From positions 30,789,385 to 30,853,384 of the forward strand of contig CM067075.1 in assembly GCA_033980235.1 (NCBI GenBank): a stretch of DNA of 64,000 bases. The letters are read 5' to 3'. Numbering within the stretch: the stretch's first letter is position 1; every line of letters begins with the position of its first letter. The translations under genes were made by a program, and so were the position numbers. The notes beneath the pieces are model-generated. The model saw nothing but the letters and a program-made list of their open reading frames with translations. It ran no database searches and was not told where the DNA came from. Origin of the DNA: Diadema setosum. Its lineage: Eukaryota > Echinodermata > Echinoidea > Diadematoida > Diadematidae. Of this stretch, positions 1 through 14,700 are shown in pieces.

Positions 1-110
1 CAACGTACAGTCACACCTCTGCTATCCAGCCATGTCAGGACTGGCGCCTCTCCGCATAAGCGATTTGGCCAGATATAAGAGAAGCAATGTTTATGTATAA
101 AATATGAGTA

Positions 111-1567
111 ACTAGAAATGTCGCTTTGGCGACTAGTATGCCTCCGCCATAATGCATGATTTTCCCAATAGGTCTAGATAGTACATGTGGACAATGTGTG
201 ATTACATTTTCACAAAATTGGCAAAATATTGAAATGACAAGTTTGTCACAAATGTGTTGAATGTTCACCTTCCTTGACCTAGGTTTAATTGGATGAATAG
301 GAGAGCATGTATCTAGGGATTTAAGGACTTTAACTTGACTTTGACCCATTCATACATTTAGGCATTGAGTAATTTTCAAGGTACAGGTGTGGAGAAAAAG
401 TGCAATTTCTGAATTGAATAGTAAATTGTTACCATTTTCATCTGGCCCTTGACCCTAAAATTCATAAGATAATTACTTTCAGGTAGAACATGCATAATAT
501 GTACTAAGTTTCAAGATAACTTGAGCCACTTCCGAGATATGGAGGAAAAAGTAAGTTCAGCACTTTCACTTGATCTTTGACCTTTTGACCTTTGAGGCAA
601 AATAAGAAGAAAAAAAAAAACTTTCCAGAGAATTTCTATTAGGTTACACACGCATACACCAAGTGTAAAAAAAATAACCCTGCTGGCATTGCATAAATAT
701 GAGGGTAATAGTAAAATTTTGAAGTCTTACACTTGACCTTTGACCCCTGACCTTTGACCCCATGAACCCTACATTCTCTAGATAATCACTTCCAGTCAGT
801 ACATGTATATACTATGTTCCATGAAGATACCTTGAACAATTTTCCAAGGAACAGAGAAAAAAAAAGAAGTTTTAATATTTTTACTTGACCTTTTGATCTT
901 TGGCCTTTGACCTCATGACCCAAACTTTCACCAGAGAATCTTAATTGGGTAATACATGTATACACTAAGTTTCAAGAAAATATCTTCAGGCATTCAATAG
1001 ATATGGTGGAAATAGTGAAATTTTATGTATTTGACCCTGACCTTTTGACCTTTGACCTCATGACCCAAACTTTCACCAGAGAATCTTAATTGGGTAATAC
1101 ATGTATACACTAAGTTTCAAGAAAATCTCTTCAGGCATTCAATAGATATGGTGGAAATAGTGAAATTTTATGTATTTGACCCTGATCTTTTGACCTTTGA
1201 CCTCATGACCCAAACTTTCGCAAGAGAATCTTAATTGGGTAATACATGTATACACTAAGTTTCAAGAAAATATCTTCAGGCATTCAGTAGATATGGTGGA
1301 AATAGTGAAATTTTATGTATTTGACCTTGACCTTTTGACCTTTAACCTTGAGCATGTGCACCCAAAAGTTGATAGGCACAACTTCACCCCCTAATACACA
1401 TACATGCCAAGTTTCATTAGGATACCTCAACAGGTTTCGATAGTTACCTTGTCCACAAAATTCATTACGGACGGACGGAAGGACAGACAGATGGACGGAC
1501 GGACGGACGGACGGACGGATAACCCGAAAACATACTGCCTCCGGCACCACTTCGTGGCGGAGGCATA
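111..1567 (-). mobile_element. Helitron/Helentron-like non-autonomous element, family A copy 1
   Basis: Read on the minus strand, it starts TATGCCTCCGCC in a hairpin (CGAAGTGG arm), then (CCGT)n, then blocks containing GGTCAAAGGTCA, then GGCGGAGGCATA (inverse of the start). It ends with a stem-loop, GTCGCCAAAGCGAC, followed by ATTTCTAG. Three near-identical tandem 145-bp units begin at 911, 1056 and 1201. No protein is encoded. The flank at 95-110 is also shared with copy 3 at 37395. Confidence 0.75.
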
Positions 1568-2547
1568 AAAATAGGCTGCCAACTCAGTGATAGCTACTTA
1601 CACAGTGTGTATCGCATCAGTTGTGTAATTCATGCTAGGCTTCTTAAAACCATAGTCATGAAATTGAAACATTTTACTGTAAAATTCATTACATGTTTCT
1701 GTAAGGAATATCATAGGTAAATTGCATGAGTTATGACGGAGTTTTAATTGTATTTGAAATCACTTTTTTTTTTGTCTTCACTGCCTGCAGGCGTCCAGAT
1801 AATAGAAGCCTGGATAAGAAAGGTCGGACTGTACATGAATTTTGCAGGTGAGTTCACAAGCACACATCTTCTGGATTGTGAGTTCAGACAAGGAATCTCT
1901 ACCATTACAGCTGATACTCAACAATGTGCAGTTATGAGGATTTTGCTCTCTTCAGCAGCAAGCAGTTCCTGCTTCCCATTGAAAAGCCTCAGTGTAATTA
2001 AACAAGTACCAGTACACATTTTTCAATACGTATAATTTACCTAAAAAAAGGTCGATGCAAACAATGTGTGGGCAGACTGGCCAAGCTGAGCGCTGTTAAA
2101 AAAGTTCCATTGACAATGCCACTGCCAAAAGAATTGGTGAATGTACATACATGCTGATTGAAGCTACAATATTGAGAGACAGAAACCTCATAGACACCGA
2201 CAAAATCAATCTAACACTGAAAACTGAAACTAACAATAAAAATCTGACACTAGCACTGAAATTTGACACAGACACTGACACTCAAACATTGACACCTACT
2301 TTGAAAAGCAAGGACTAGCACTAAAAAAAATAATACCTGAAACTGACACTGAAAACTTAAATGAACAATAAAAGTGACACTAGCACTGAATATCTTGAAT
2401 AGACATCGACACTCAAACATTATCATCTGCTCTGAAAAACAAGCACTGGCACTGAGAAAAAACATCTGAAATTGACACTGGAATAACTAACACTGACACC
2501 CACACCGACACCAATGCCAACACCAAAAACCTGACACCGACACTGAC
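1568..2547. other. MED24 intron, no further exon recognised
   Basis: From 2216 to 2535 there is an irregular CACTGACA/GACACTG-rich tract, a degenerate minisatellite. A plus-strand exon-like segment at 1791-1847 was considered and rejected. Nothing else was seen. Confidence 0.6.
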
Positions 2548-2729
2548 CTCTCGTTGTCGTACATCTGCAGCGAGGTGGGGCTGTTGGGTACGGAGGTCAT
2601 CATCATCTGCAGCAGCTTCTGGGCGATGCTTCGCTCGTTTGACGACAGCGAGGTAATGTGACTACACAGCCAGGCCACACAGCAGATGGGGAGGCAGCAC
2701 ACACGCCCCTTCAGGTTATCCACTAATTT
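2548..2729 (-). CDS. MED24: MED24 coding exon 15, last one in window
   Basis: Residues 739-798 plus two bases. The acceptor is GGAGCAG/AAA and the donor GAGAG/GTCAGT. KLVDNLKGRVCCLPICCVAW matches human KITDNIKGKVCSLAVCAVAW, and the end LQMYDNER matches LQFYNER. The next human residues (VVIMNSILERM) were sought in 1-2547 on the minus strand and not found, so the next exon is off the window. Confidence 0.94.
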
Positions 2730-5700
2730 CTGCTCCAATGAGAGAAAATGAAGACATCTGCTGGTTCAGATTACACCCTCTTACATTTATATACAACCAT
2801 ATTTGAGAATTATGCTTCTAATAACTAGTTGTACTTGCAAAATAGTACTCTGGAAATTAACCCATTAGTCACTGAAATGCCCCAAACCGCCTGTCTTATT
2901 ACTCCCTAAAAACAACTAATAACACCTGTCCTTTTTTTCTATAACAGTTTTATGCTTTACCATTTCTTGTTTCCATATAGAATGTATAATAATGTCATTT
3001 GAAAAAGGTCAAAGGTCAACAAATGTATGCCAGAATTACCTCTGTGACACACCATTCTCTTGGTAAATATCAAACTCAATAAAAGACAAAAATAAACATG
3101 CAGTGAGTGATGTCATATCATTTACAACGTTGTCTAAATGAGCAATATTGCTGTGCCTTCAACTGAACCATAGACCATTATGAAAGGTGAAATGGGAGCA
3201 CACAGAAACTTGCACGGAGAGCACTAGTCTGTGTCAAAGGCCCTCTTGCTGTGTTAATTGCAATCAAGCAAGCAAAAGGTCTTCGTGAAAGACTAGAGCC
3301 AGGCCACCATGGAGAGGTGAGCCCTAGTCAGAAGGCATTTGGAGATGTGTCCCAGTTTCATAAAGGGGAATGAAACCCAACGATATGTGTGGACTGAGTA
3401 AATGCAGAAATATTAGAACACATCAATTCAGTGAAGTTCGAGGAAAATTGGATAAAATGTTCAAAAGTTATAAAATCTTAAAGGCATAATTTACCATTTA
3501 CAGATGAAAGCATTAGTGCTATAAAATAGTTCTAAAATGTGAGTTAGGGATAGAAACAACCACTGTCAAAATTTGAATCCGTATAATCGATGTTAAGTGT
3601 TGTTAAATACACAAAATGTGAACAATAGTTATAATAAAAAATTTTCCAGACTAAACCGTATACAGTTACGGTTTATTGAGAAAAACCCTGATATCTCCTT
3701 ATATTTTAGGTTTTATTGCAAATATTTCATATGGTAGGATGTTTTATGATACAACAGACCTACACATAGGCATCAAATATGATATCTTGAAAATTTTTGA
3801 AATCACTGCTCCCAAAGGTACACTGGACCTTTAAAGTTTTGGTACCACCAAATATGTATGATTGATTAAATGAGAAATATAAGTGAAAATTGTTTGTGTT
3901 TCATTCTCCCATAAGAACACTGATCATTGATGTGGATCATCAGAACATGCCTACAAACAATCAACCGGAAGTCACACATGCTTCTTGGTGGTATTAGTAA
4001 CATGCCAAGCAGACTGTAATTTGCTCGGGACAGTGGCTGGACACTCACCGATACATGATCCTCGGTGACCGCTCCGTACTCCCAGGCATGCAGAAGCTGT
4101 TGGATGGCGTAGGGGATTGCCAGGCAGACCTCACTCCACCTCACCTGGCTGCAGATGACAGCAGAGATGTGATAGAAACATGGATATTATAAAGGAGAAT
4201 AAAACCCAAGCACACGAAGTGGATTGAGTGAATGCAGCAATATTGACAGAACATATCAGTGAAGTTTGAGGAAAATTGGGCAATCCGCTTAAAGATAATG
4301 AGTTTATAAATTTTCAGTGCTGTCATTGCTGAATGAAAAGACTAGAACAGTTTGTGACATCTGGTACAGTTGTATGGTTAATGACATAAAGAAAATATAA
4401 AGAGAAACCTTCAAAATTCACAACTTTTGAATGGACTGTACGATTTTCCTCAAACTTCACTGATGTGTTCTGCTAATATTGCTGCATTCACACAATCCAT
4501 ACATATACTTTGGGGGAAAACAGTATTTTCCATGAGACTTTGCTGTATTTTTGGCAAAAACCCCCCACACCATCAACAAACAAATAAACAAACAAACAAA
4601 AACAGTACCAAATACTACCCCCCCCCCCCCCAAAAAAAAAGGAAAAAAAAAAAGAAAAAAGAAAAAAAGAGTTGGCATCTCTGGTAATGCTCCATCTTTC
4701 CTGAAACAGGCAATGAAGGAGAAACTTCCCAAAGACATCAGAACATTGGGTATGGTAAGGTACACCAATTTGTATGCTCACGTTGTCTTGAACTCCATGC
4801 CGGTGTGGTACTGGTTGAGGAGCATGTCAATCTTGTTAGGGTCAGCGGCCTGCATTCCACTCTGAGGCTTGGTCCCTGTCTCGTCCGGCATGCAGTGCTG
4901 GACCCAGGTCTCAAAGAAGGACTCTCCCGTACTGGACACCACCATCTGTGGGAGGAGCAAGAGGCATCCATATTGCTCTCTACTTCACATGATATCTATC
5001 TCATCTATATCAGTCTATTCTGATTTGATTTTTGCTGTCTGCATCTAGTTACAGGTCATAATAAATTTCATCAGTAGAGGATGATTGGTTTATATTCTTC
5101 GGTGTGCTGGATCACCTTTTATTTGTTTAATCAAATCAAACTGTGGAATTATCTACCCAAAGCTCTCCGCAAACCAGCAATCCCTCAAAGTCTTCAAAAA
5201 ACATTCAAAATATCACTTGCTCCATCAATAATTTCATTGCAAGGTGCACTTGAACATGTACATGGAAAATACGCTATTTAAATAATACATGTACCACTAT
5301 TTTATCATACCATCATTAGTGTAAAATGAAATTACCAGAACAGATATCTTTTTGTAGGCAATAAATCATTTTGCAAGACAATGTATATCATACTAGCCTA
5401 AAATCTCAGACAAAACTGAGCATGGATTTTAATATTTACTTCAAAAAACAAACTCTAACCAGAAGTATCATCTTTTTAGTTTTCTTGCACAATTGACAGA
5501 AACATTGATAGAATACTTTTTACTTGATACAACTTACTTAATACATGGTACAAAAATATTTTTAAGTATTGATTCTGCAGAATTAAAATCACGCAATAGT
5601 CACCATATCCGACCCAGCACAAAAAATTACTCACATGAAATTTTCACTTTTATGGTATGAACTGCTACAATCAACTCACCTCTGCCCCGTAGAGCTGTGC

Positions 5701-8700
5701 GATGCGACATAGCATGAGAAAGGTGAGGTCAAAGATCACGGCTCGAACATGAGAGGCCTTGGCCATCTCTCCACTGGACTGCTTAGCGATCTCGTTTATC
5801 CTGTTACAGAAAAACATAATCAATCACGAAAATAATTACATAATTGCATTGTACACAAACATTTCTAATTCCAATAATGGCAAATGGAAACCTCTGGATT
5901 TTTTTTTTTTCACACATGAAATGCTTTATTTACGGTACATAAATACTTCTAACCTCAGTGTTCCCAAATGTAATTTCAAAGGATGATTTTATTAACTCCT
6001 GGAAAGTAAGTCATTTTGAGTATGAAATCAGTCAATCAAAAAGGTAAGACTAGACATCAAACTTTGAGAAGTTTGGAGCAATGTTACAAAACTTGTGACC
6101 CTTTCAGTGTCTCTGGTGGCAATGTGATGTGACTGCAATACCTCAAATTAACTGTCTTGGCCCTGACTGTAGCTTTGCCCACAAAGAAAGCCTCACTTGT
6201 GTGACACCAGGGATGTCTATCTTATGTCCTATCCAAGGTACACGGTTCTTCCTTCTTTAAAACGAGAAGACGGCATGATGACACACAACATTGCTCAGTG
6301 AGACTCACAGGGGGTCAAACCCAAACCATTAACCCAATTCCAACTGGGGGGGGGGGGTCAAATTGACCCCCCCTCCACGTTTCGCGCCACGATTCCACAA
6401 CGCGCAATGATTTTGCCACGTCGTTTCATGACTTTTTTCATTGAAGTCTCCCGCATATTTTGAGACCAAATTTGCGACGTCCGGGTACACTGTTCTGAAG
6501 TTACGTAATGTTTTGCATATGCATGTCAACCCAAAAACGGCTCAAATTTATGATATCCTGTGCAAATCCAATGCAAATTGTTTTTTTTGTTAAATTCATA
6601 TAAATTAGATTTTTCAACTTTTAACCATAGAAATTAATCAATTCTAATGTAGATAACTTTGAAAAAGTGCCCGCAACAAATTTTGGCAAAAAAAAACAAT
6701 AGAAAACAAAAGGTCGAAAAAACAATAAAATACTTAGTACATAAGAAATTAACAAAACAATAAAAAACAAAAGAAATTGATTTTGATTTCGCTATTTTTC
6801 TAAAGAAAATTGTTTGATGTGTCTTGAGGAACTCTGACACAAAAATTTAGGGACCCTTCAGTCATTTTAATGGAGTTATAGGTGAAAATATGATTTCATG
6901 CATAAATTTGCATAATCAATTTACTAAAAATAGAGAGCCAATATTTTTTCTATTGTATGAACATGTAATCTTGTAGTCGACATCCAGCTCTACATGTATC
7001 TTCAGGCAAAATTTTGCGGCGATTGCGCGATCAGAGGCCGAGATCTGACACACACACATACACAGTAAAAACTTGGTCTCAAATAGCCCAGTTAAAATAA
7101 GGTGAAATGAATGCATAGCAGGCAGCACTGCCAACTGAGCCACCTCACCGCCATCTATGGTTGAGAATTCCTGGCAGTATTGGTTCAACGTTTGTGTTCG
7201 CCCTAGTGGCGGGTTTGAGAACTTACTTGATGAGTTTGGCAGAGAATTTCCGCAGCTTGTTGCTGGCTGCCGCCGCCCCGACCATGTAGTCAAAGCTCTT
7301 GCCTGCCTTCATGTGGCCAAGCAACCCAAGCATGTCGTCCTGGTTCTTCACATCTCCCTGCAAACCAGCAAGGGGAGGAAACATTCAGGAGAAAAATAAT
7401 AATAACTAGAGAAGCACTCTGAGAGCGCAGACCTCCGCAAAGCATGCAGCCCGATTTCCACCCATATGTATTTATAGCATTGTGCGCTGAAAGTCGCCCG
7501 ATTTCCCAATATAGAAGCCTTTGTTACGTCATAAACCCTCAGCTGCACGGCGCGCCTCGCCCTAGCAGAAACCAAAGACGCTTATCTCTACTATCTTTGG
7601 CAGAAACTAGAGCACGCACTTTAGTGCGCACATGCAAACCTCAAATAAGTGCAGCCCAAACTCCCAAGTTCACTGACCCTACCTGCCAAAATATCAAAAA
7701 TCCTTCATAAATTCCCCCAAAATTGTCGGATCACTACCAAAATTTGATCATTTGTTACTTGTATCATTTGTAACCTTTTCTGCAAGTTTCATCCCAATCC
7801 GTTAACTACTTTTTGAGTTATTTTGCACATAGACAAACTAACTAACTAACTAACTAACAAACCAACGGTAACAAAAACATAACCTCCTCCCTTGGCGGAG
7901 GTAATAATAATGAACACAAGCAGTAGCAGCAAAAACAACATTAATAACAGAAGCAAAAAGCAATCATTGCAACAGCTGTGGAGGAAAAAAAATCTGGTAC
8001 GTTGTCACGAAACGGAAACTGTGCATTCTCCAGATTGTTGCAAAATCTCTGCCATACAGTACATATCAACCTGGTTTGCCTATGACAAACAACTGTACAA
8101 AATAAGAACACACTCCTTCAAGAAATGTGGCTAGTAAAGCATACACGTGTATGAGCAGACCCTCACAAATCAACCTTTTTTGCGTAAAAAGACGGAACAA
8201 ATGAGGGCGCCACCACCAAAAACGATAGGGCAGTAGATCTATCTGTATACATGATACACCTCCATGCCAAATTTGACGAAAATCTGTCACAAAATATGGC
8301 CAGTACTGCGCTCATAAATGTGATGCCGCCATGTCATAACACTGCTAAATATAAAGTACCCTCTGGTGGTGCACATGCACGGAAATAGAATTAGAAAGAG
8401 CCATGTTGATAGTGATGATAACAACAATGTGTTTTTTTTTTTTTTCTTCTTCATGAGGAATTTCTCAGCATAAATATGCACAACTAGCCTGGGATAGACC
8501 ATCAATCATATTACTTACAAGCATAGGCAAACCATTATTAATGATTCTAAAACTTAAAATAATCACTTGAACTCTAACCCATCACAGTACAGTTGAACCT
8601 CTATTATCCGGCCTCCCTTTATCCGGATCTCTCTATTATCCGGACGCAATCTCGCCGTGATTTTGCCCAACTCCTTGAGAACTCCTACACAAACACACAT

Positions 8701-11700
8701 GAATTACATATTACTTCTAACATGATTAACATACATTACATCAAATTTCCTTCCAAATTGCTTACCCTCAGACATTTTAACATCCCCAAACATCTCCAAA
8801 TGTAACAATGAAAAGGTTGCAGTATACACATTACTACATGTGGTACTACAATGGGCTACATCAGTACATGTGTATGTATGTACATGTATAAAGCATTGAG
8901 TCTCCCGTATCCGGCCAAATCCCTTATCCGGATGAGCCCCGGTCCCGACTTGTCCGGATACGAGAGGTTCAACTGTACCATTTATCATAGGTTTTCATTT
9001 TCTCCTTTCACTTTACATGCACTGCTACAAGCATTTAATTAAGAATTCAACCATCTCAGGATAAATGCTGATCAAACAAAAGCTTTTAAATAAATGAATC
9101 TGGATGTATTCACAGGCAAATGTCTTACCTTGATGAATTTGATTAGTGACTCTGCTCGTGTTACCATAACAACCAGGGATACAGGCTGCTGCGACTCTGT
9201 CGGTCTTGTGAGTTTGGTTGTATTTGCTCTGCAAACACACATAAAGGGGTACTGTAGATCACTAGAGCAAACACGCTGATGTATGGAATAATCGGTCGGC
9301 AATATGGAAATGCATTTATGATCATTCTAGCAGTGAGTATGATTACAGTGTCTTTCTTAAAGGTGACTAGTCTCAGATGCCAGCCTCTTTATACAAATCA
9401 TCAAGAGAAGAAGGGAGTTGGGGCTAAGGCTGAAGGGAAACAAACTCCAGCTAACAATGAAAAAGGTATGGTAATGTTACATGCTCTTTCATTATGCTAG
9501 TAAAGTGAATACATGTTAAATGTTCTTTTTTATCTTCTTTATATTATTGTCCATGCGTGGCATTACCAAATATTGTAGTCTTCTCATCCAGCAATGGCAG
9601 CATCAAAATCTTAAATCAAAATATTAATGCAAATAGCTTTTCAGGAGACTGACTGATTTTCCTTAATCTTTCACTGATACATTGTATGTTCTACTGTAAA
9701 AAGAGGAATGTTTGCACGCATTTGAATTTTGCGTGAGCCAATATTCTTGAAATTAAAATGCACACAAAAGTTCTTGCCTAAACTATTTCACATGGATCAA
9801 ATGCCAGAGGTAAATTCATGAAAAATTTCATGACGCGAAAAAGGCTGTCTGCTCCAATTCGTGAAAATTTCATGCCGCCAATATATTGTGTTTTACAGCG
9901 ATTTGTTGAATGCCATCAATCCACATACAGTGCACTCCTGTCATAACGAACAAGGTTATAACAAAATTGTGGTTACAATGAAGTAAAAATTCAGGGTGCA
10001 ACTGTTAATTTGTTTGGTTGTAGCAAAATTTCGAAACAATGAAAGAAAACTGCCAATCCCGAGGACTTTGTTTTAATTTTCCGCCATGAATGATGACAAT
10101 ACCTGGCTGTCATGACGTCCTTCACCTCCGTGCTGCTGAGAACGCCGCCAGTCTGCAGCTGGGTCAGGAGCTGTTCGATGGCGTCGCAGCGCTGCCGCGT
10201 GTCCACCAGGTCCAGCAGCACGTGGAAGCGGAGCAGGTGGTGGAGCCCCTCAACCAGGGCCTTGCCCGCCCCGGGATCCTCGCTCATGCTCATCTGGAGC
10301 CGGTGCACGATCTGGGGGAGCTGGTATCATGGGGGAAAAAGCATAACGACACCAGAGAGAATCCATGAGACAGAGAGAAATGAGGGAATCTCTACACATT
10401 CTACTCAATACGAAACAGACAAAATGTGGTTGTTGTTATTGTGTTGGAAAAAAAAGAAGAAGAAAGAAATGGGATCCCATTAGAATAATTTGACCCAAAC
10501 AATGCTGACATAAAATCAGAACATAATGAATCTTAAACAAATCAAACATTATCATTAACATTGTTGTGAAATATAATGTCTCCACGGGGGAGCTCATAAT
10601 GAATGTCTCCCCCCGGGAGTCCACAATATGTGGTTTGAAGAAGTCACTATCAAAGATGTCTAAAAGTGATAACAATGTGTGTTCTCACTGTCATTATTAT
10701 TTCCCTAGTCTCTCTTTGAACTTCGTAAAAACTTTACTGTATTTTCATTCTTGATGAAAAAAAAAAAATAGTCCCTCTCAACCCACGTGTACAAATTGGC
10801 ATATTATACAAATAACGAATGTTTATGAGAGCAATGGTCAGAATATTTCATGAGGTGAAAGATGAAATGATCCATTCAACGAGGTGCAGCCGAGTTGAAT
10901 GGATTAAACATTTCATTTTTCACCGAATGATTTGTTTTATATAACGCCTCCCATTGTAGATCCATGTCATTTGATATTTTAGTAATTTAGAAATGAGAGA
11001 ATCTGAGATCGCGAGAGTGCTCACTGAGCACTTTGCGCTAGCGCGCTGTCGCATACACACACTGCAAACGCAAGCGTTTTACACGCATAGTGTGTCGGGC
11101 TCTCAGTGAGCGTGCAATGGAGCAAATCGAATGGATCCAAAATTGCATAGTAAATGGAGCCACAATTGCATGGACGATGACATCATACTGAAATGGGCCG
11201 AATGATCAATGTCAAACAACCATTCAAATGACAAGGATCTCTTCGGGCATTCTATAAACCCATATATACACCAGGGTCGAGAGAGAAACCATGAGTAAGA
11301 ACATCTCGTCCAAGGACGTAAGGCTGGTAGGGCTTGAATTCATGACCTCCATTTCAAGGTTGACAGTCTTATTTATTTAATCAGGGTCAACTTGATGATG
11401 GAGTGTCACTGCACATGAACATCTTGACAATTGTCCTCAAAAGTTCCGGAAAATCTAAGGCACCTGCTCATACACTTGGCACATGGACCAAGAGGACGGC
11501 CATGTGGACATATTAATTTCTCTCATCTCTACCTGCATGCCCACCTCTTCCATCCTCATTACCTTCAGGAAGGTGAACGCAATCCACTTGATCTCTTCCG
11601 AGGGGTCACTGTCCTCCACTAGCCCCAGGAAGCTGGCATGGAAGAGCTCTCGGTAAACTGCACTGCGTGGCAGATTCTGGAAAAATTACAAAACAAACAA

Positions 11701-14700
11701 GCACATAAGCACAACGTGAACAAAGTACACACACACACATACCTCTATGTACAAAATATTGGGCGGGGTGGGGGGGGGGGGTGGGTGAAGCGTGCTCTTA
11801 AATGGGTGATTACCAGTGTGTGACAAAACATACAAAATGTTCCATCCTGAAGGATTTGTCAAAGTACTCAGAGAATAACTAACTTCAACTACAATATTGC
11901 ACAGAAGCAAAAGGCAAAGATATGGAAAAGCGTATCATTTCAATACAGAATGCTCCATCTTGAAGTATAAGTACCTAGAGAGTAAGTAATAACTTCAACT
12001 TGGATATTGCATTAAAACAGAATGTAAAGACATTAGAAATGCATATATGTTAGTAAATCCATATTTTTTTTTTCCAATTTCAACAATATCAATATTCAGT
12101 TTTGGTTTGTTTGCTTGTTTGTTTGTTTGTTTGTTTGGGTCTAAAATGTGATCTCAGCTACATACACCCATGCCTCATATCTCCCTCCCGAGAAGTTGAG
12201 GGGATGTGACATGCTCTTCTGCTTTGAGCTTTTTGTTTTTCTGCTCACCTGCAGTTTCTCCATGAGCAGCAGCTGGTCCACAAAGAGCTGGATGTCGCTG
12301 GTCAGGTTGAGGGCAGCCTCCATGAACGTCATGATGTTGACGCTGCAGCACAGAGCCTTCAGGCTCAGGGTGTTGTCGCACCGGCTCGTCGGGCGGGGAT
12401 GCAACGTCTGGAGCGGTATCCTAGGCAACCAGGGACCAAGTTCAAACAATCAGGGCTAGAAAGGCACTTTCTGGAGCAGTCTTCAGGAACACATTAGCCA
12501 CGTGAACACGCAATTCACCAGCAAAGACACGTTTAAGTAGAGCCTACATAAAATGTGTTCAACTGATGTATCAAGTAGTATTTAAAGGCATTTCCTAAAT
12601 CCCTAGAATTTTTCCCTGTATTTGTACTTTTCTTTTTGTTTCTGATGTGAACAAAACACACTGAGAGAACAGTGCTCCAATTTACTCTGTATAAATAAGA
12701 CCAAATCATCATCGTCACCACCATCATATATGCTCACAGTACCATAAAGGTTAATATGAAGATTTTTGCCACTCTTTGTTTGTTGTTAATGATAATGGGA
12801 TTAGGTCTAGCAGAAATGACAGACTTTAACATCATGCACATAACGTATATCTGTGTGCACAAGCATGAAAACCTTACCCCCATATGGGAAAGAATGAAGT
12901 ATCGTACCACTATCTTCTACTGAATGAAAGTAGGAGTGTCCTATGTGGGACTGACACCCTACGCCACTCTATCTGGTTACATACATGTACGTTAAAACTC
13001 CCGCCGATCAGCACCTGAGGTCAATCTACAAAGCTCATAGAGCTCAGACAGCGATTCTGAAGTTCAAAGGTCATCATATCAACAGGAGTTCAGGACGATT
13101 CGAGAGGAGATATATGCTTCCCCTCACTATCATATACTCTCTTGATACTTAATAGCTACGAGAATTTTTTTTTCTGAAGCCTTCACAAAAACGTCAAAGT
13201 TTTCTTCTACATGAAAATGATACAGTCTCTGACTTCAATTCTCACCTGGCCAAATCTGCAAGATTTTTTTCCAGCCGCACCCTCAGGGACTCCTGTTTGC
13301 CGTCCTTCTTGGCCGAGTGCTGCGGAGGTCTGATCATGTTCAGGATCTGCTCCAGTTGGTTCCCTGCAAAGATGTCGACAAACAAATTTCTCTTGAAGGA
13401 CAAGTTTTTCCAAACACAGGCATTCCACTTTAGCAAATGTAGAATGAAAGCTGTATAACTCAGTAAAATTTGAAGAGAAATCAGATGATTCGATCAAAGA
13501 GCTATAAATTATTACATTTTGGGTGAGCTCACATGCCATCTTCTCCAGATGGAAACTCCTGACACCTGAATGTCACCGTTTGCAGAATGATACAAAGAAA
13601 GTGTAAAATGAATTCTTATCAAGCAATTGAAAATCCCTATTTATCAGACATCTAAAGAGCTCTCTGCCAAGTTTCCTGGAAGGCAAGAAAAATATTTGCC
13701 TCATCATATCTCAGAAAGAGGACAAAGAATGTGTTCTGTCAGAAAAATACACAGAAAGCAAAGATCAAGGAAAATGTGAAATACCACTTTCTTCCTCACA
13801 TGGTTTAACCAAACTATGTCTTCCGTTTTGCTTCTTATTCACTTTTACACTAATTTCTTTTTCTTTTTAATCAATTTGTTTCCTATTTTCTCTACCAATA
13901 CAATAATTTTTCTTTAGAAAAACAACAACAACAACACAGACCTTGCCCCCGCTGCATTGGCACTGGCTGCTGGGTTGGCACGCTGTTCAAAAGGGTCGTC
14001 AGATCCGTCATGGCCGTCTCAATCTGTGTCCAGAGGCCTACAGAGGATTGTCAGAAACAACCAGATGATAAGATTTATCATCTTTGACAGGCACATTCGC
14101 ACATGAAAGCATAATTTACCCTCCACCCAATGTTCTGCAATTTTCAAGGTATGGAGAAATAGTGTAGTTTCAGCACTGAATAGTACAATATGAGCATTTG
14201 GACTTGACCTTTGACCCTTGACCTTTCACACCATGACCCTCCAGCAACACTGCTTGGCAGAAGTAAACAAATTAAGTCTTTCAACGCAAATGATCATTTT
14301 GGTCCATGACGGAGAATCCTAATCGGTGACTTTTTTGTGGGTTTTGAGCTGGGCAGTCACATACACGTATATACAATATTATATATACAGTATGTCTCCC
14401 CAAAAATTACAATTGGATTTTAGCAATATGATTAAACTGTCCAAATGCTTCTCCAGGGTCTTAAAGCAAAACATCTTAGCTCTATTTTGCAGAAAACCCC
14501 ATTCAATTTGGTTGAGCAGGCACAGAGAAATGTGGATTGTTGTTGAGCATGTCATGATTCTGATTCTTCCAAGTTTAGCACTTGAATGCTCTTGGAACTG
14601 CACATTAATGTGTAAACACAATAGACAGAACTTGGAGGGAAGAGATTCCCGACATGCTCTACAAAATTCCTCATTTCTCTGTGACCACTGACGCAAATCA

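Noticed and set aside
1791..1847. Plus-strand exon-like segment, TGCCTGCAG/...TTTTGCAG/GTGAGT, 57 nt
   Set aside because: Good splice sites, but it is short, lies inside a MED24 intron on the other strand, and its peptide (VQIIEAWIRKVGLYMNFA) matches no family I know.
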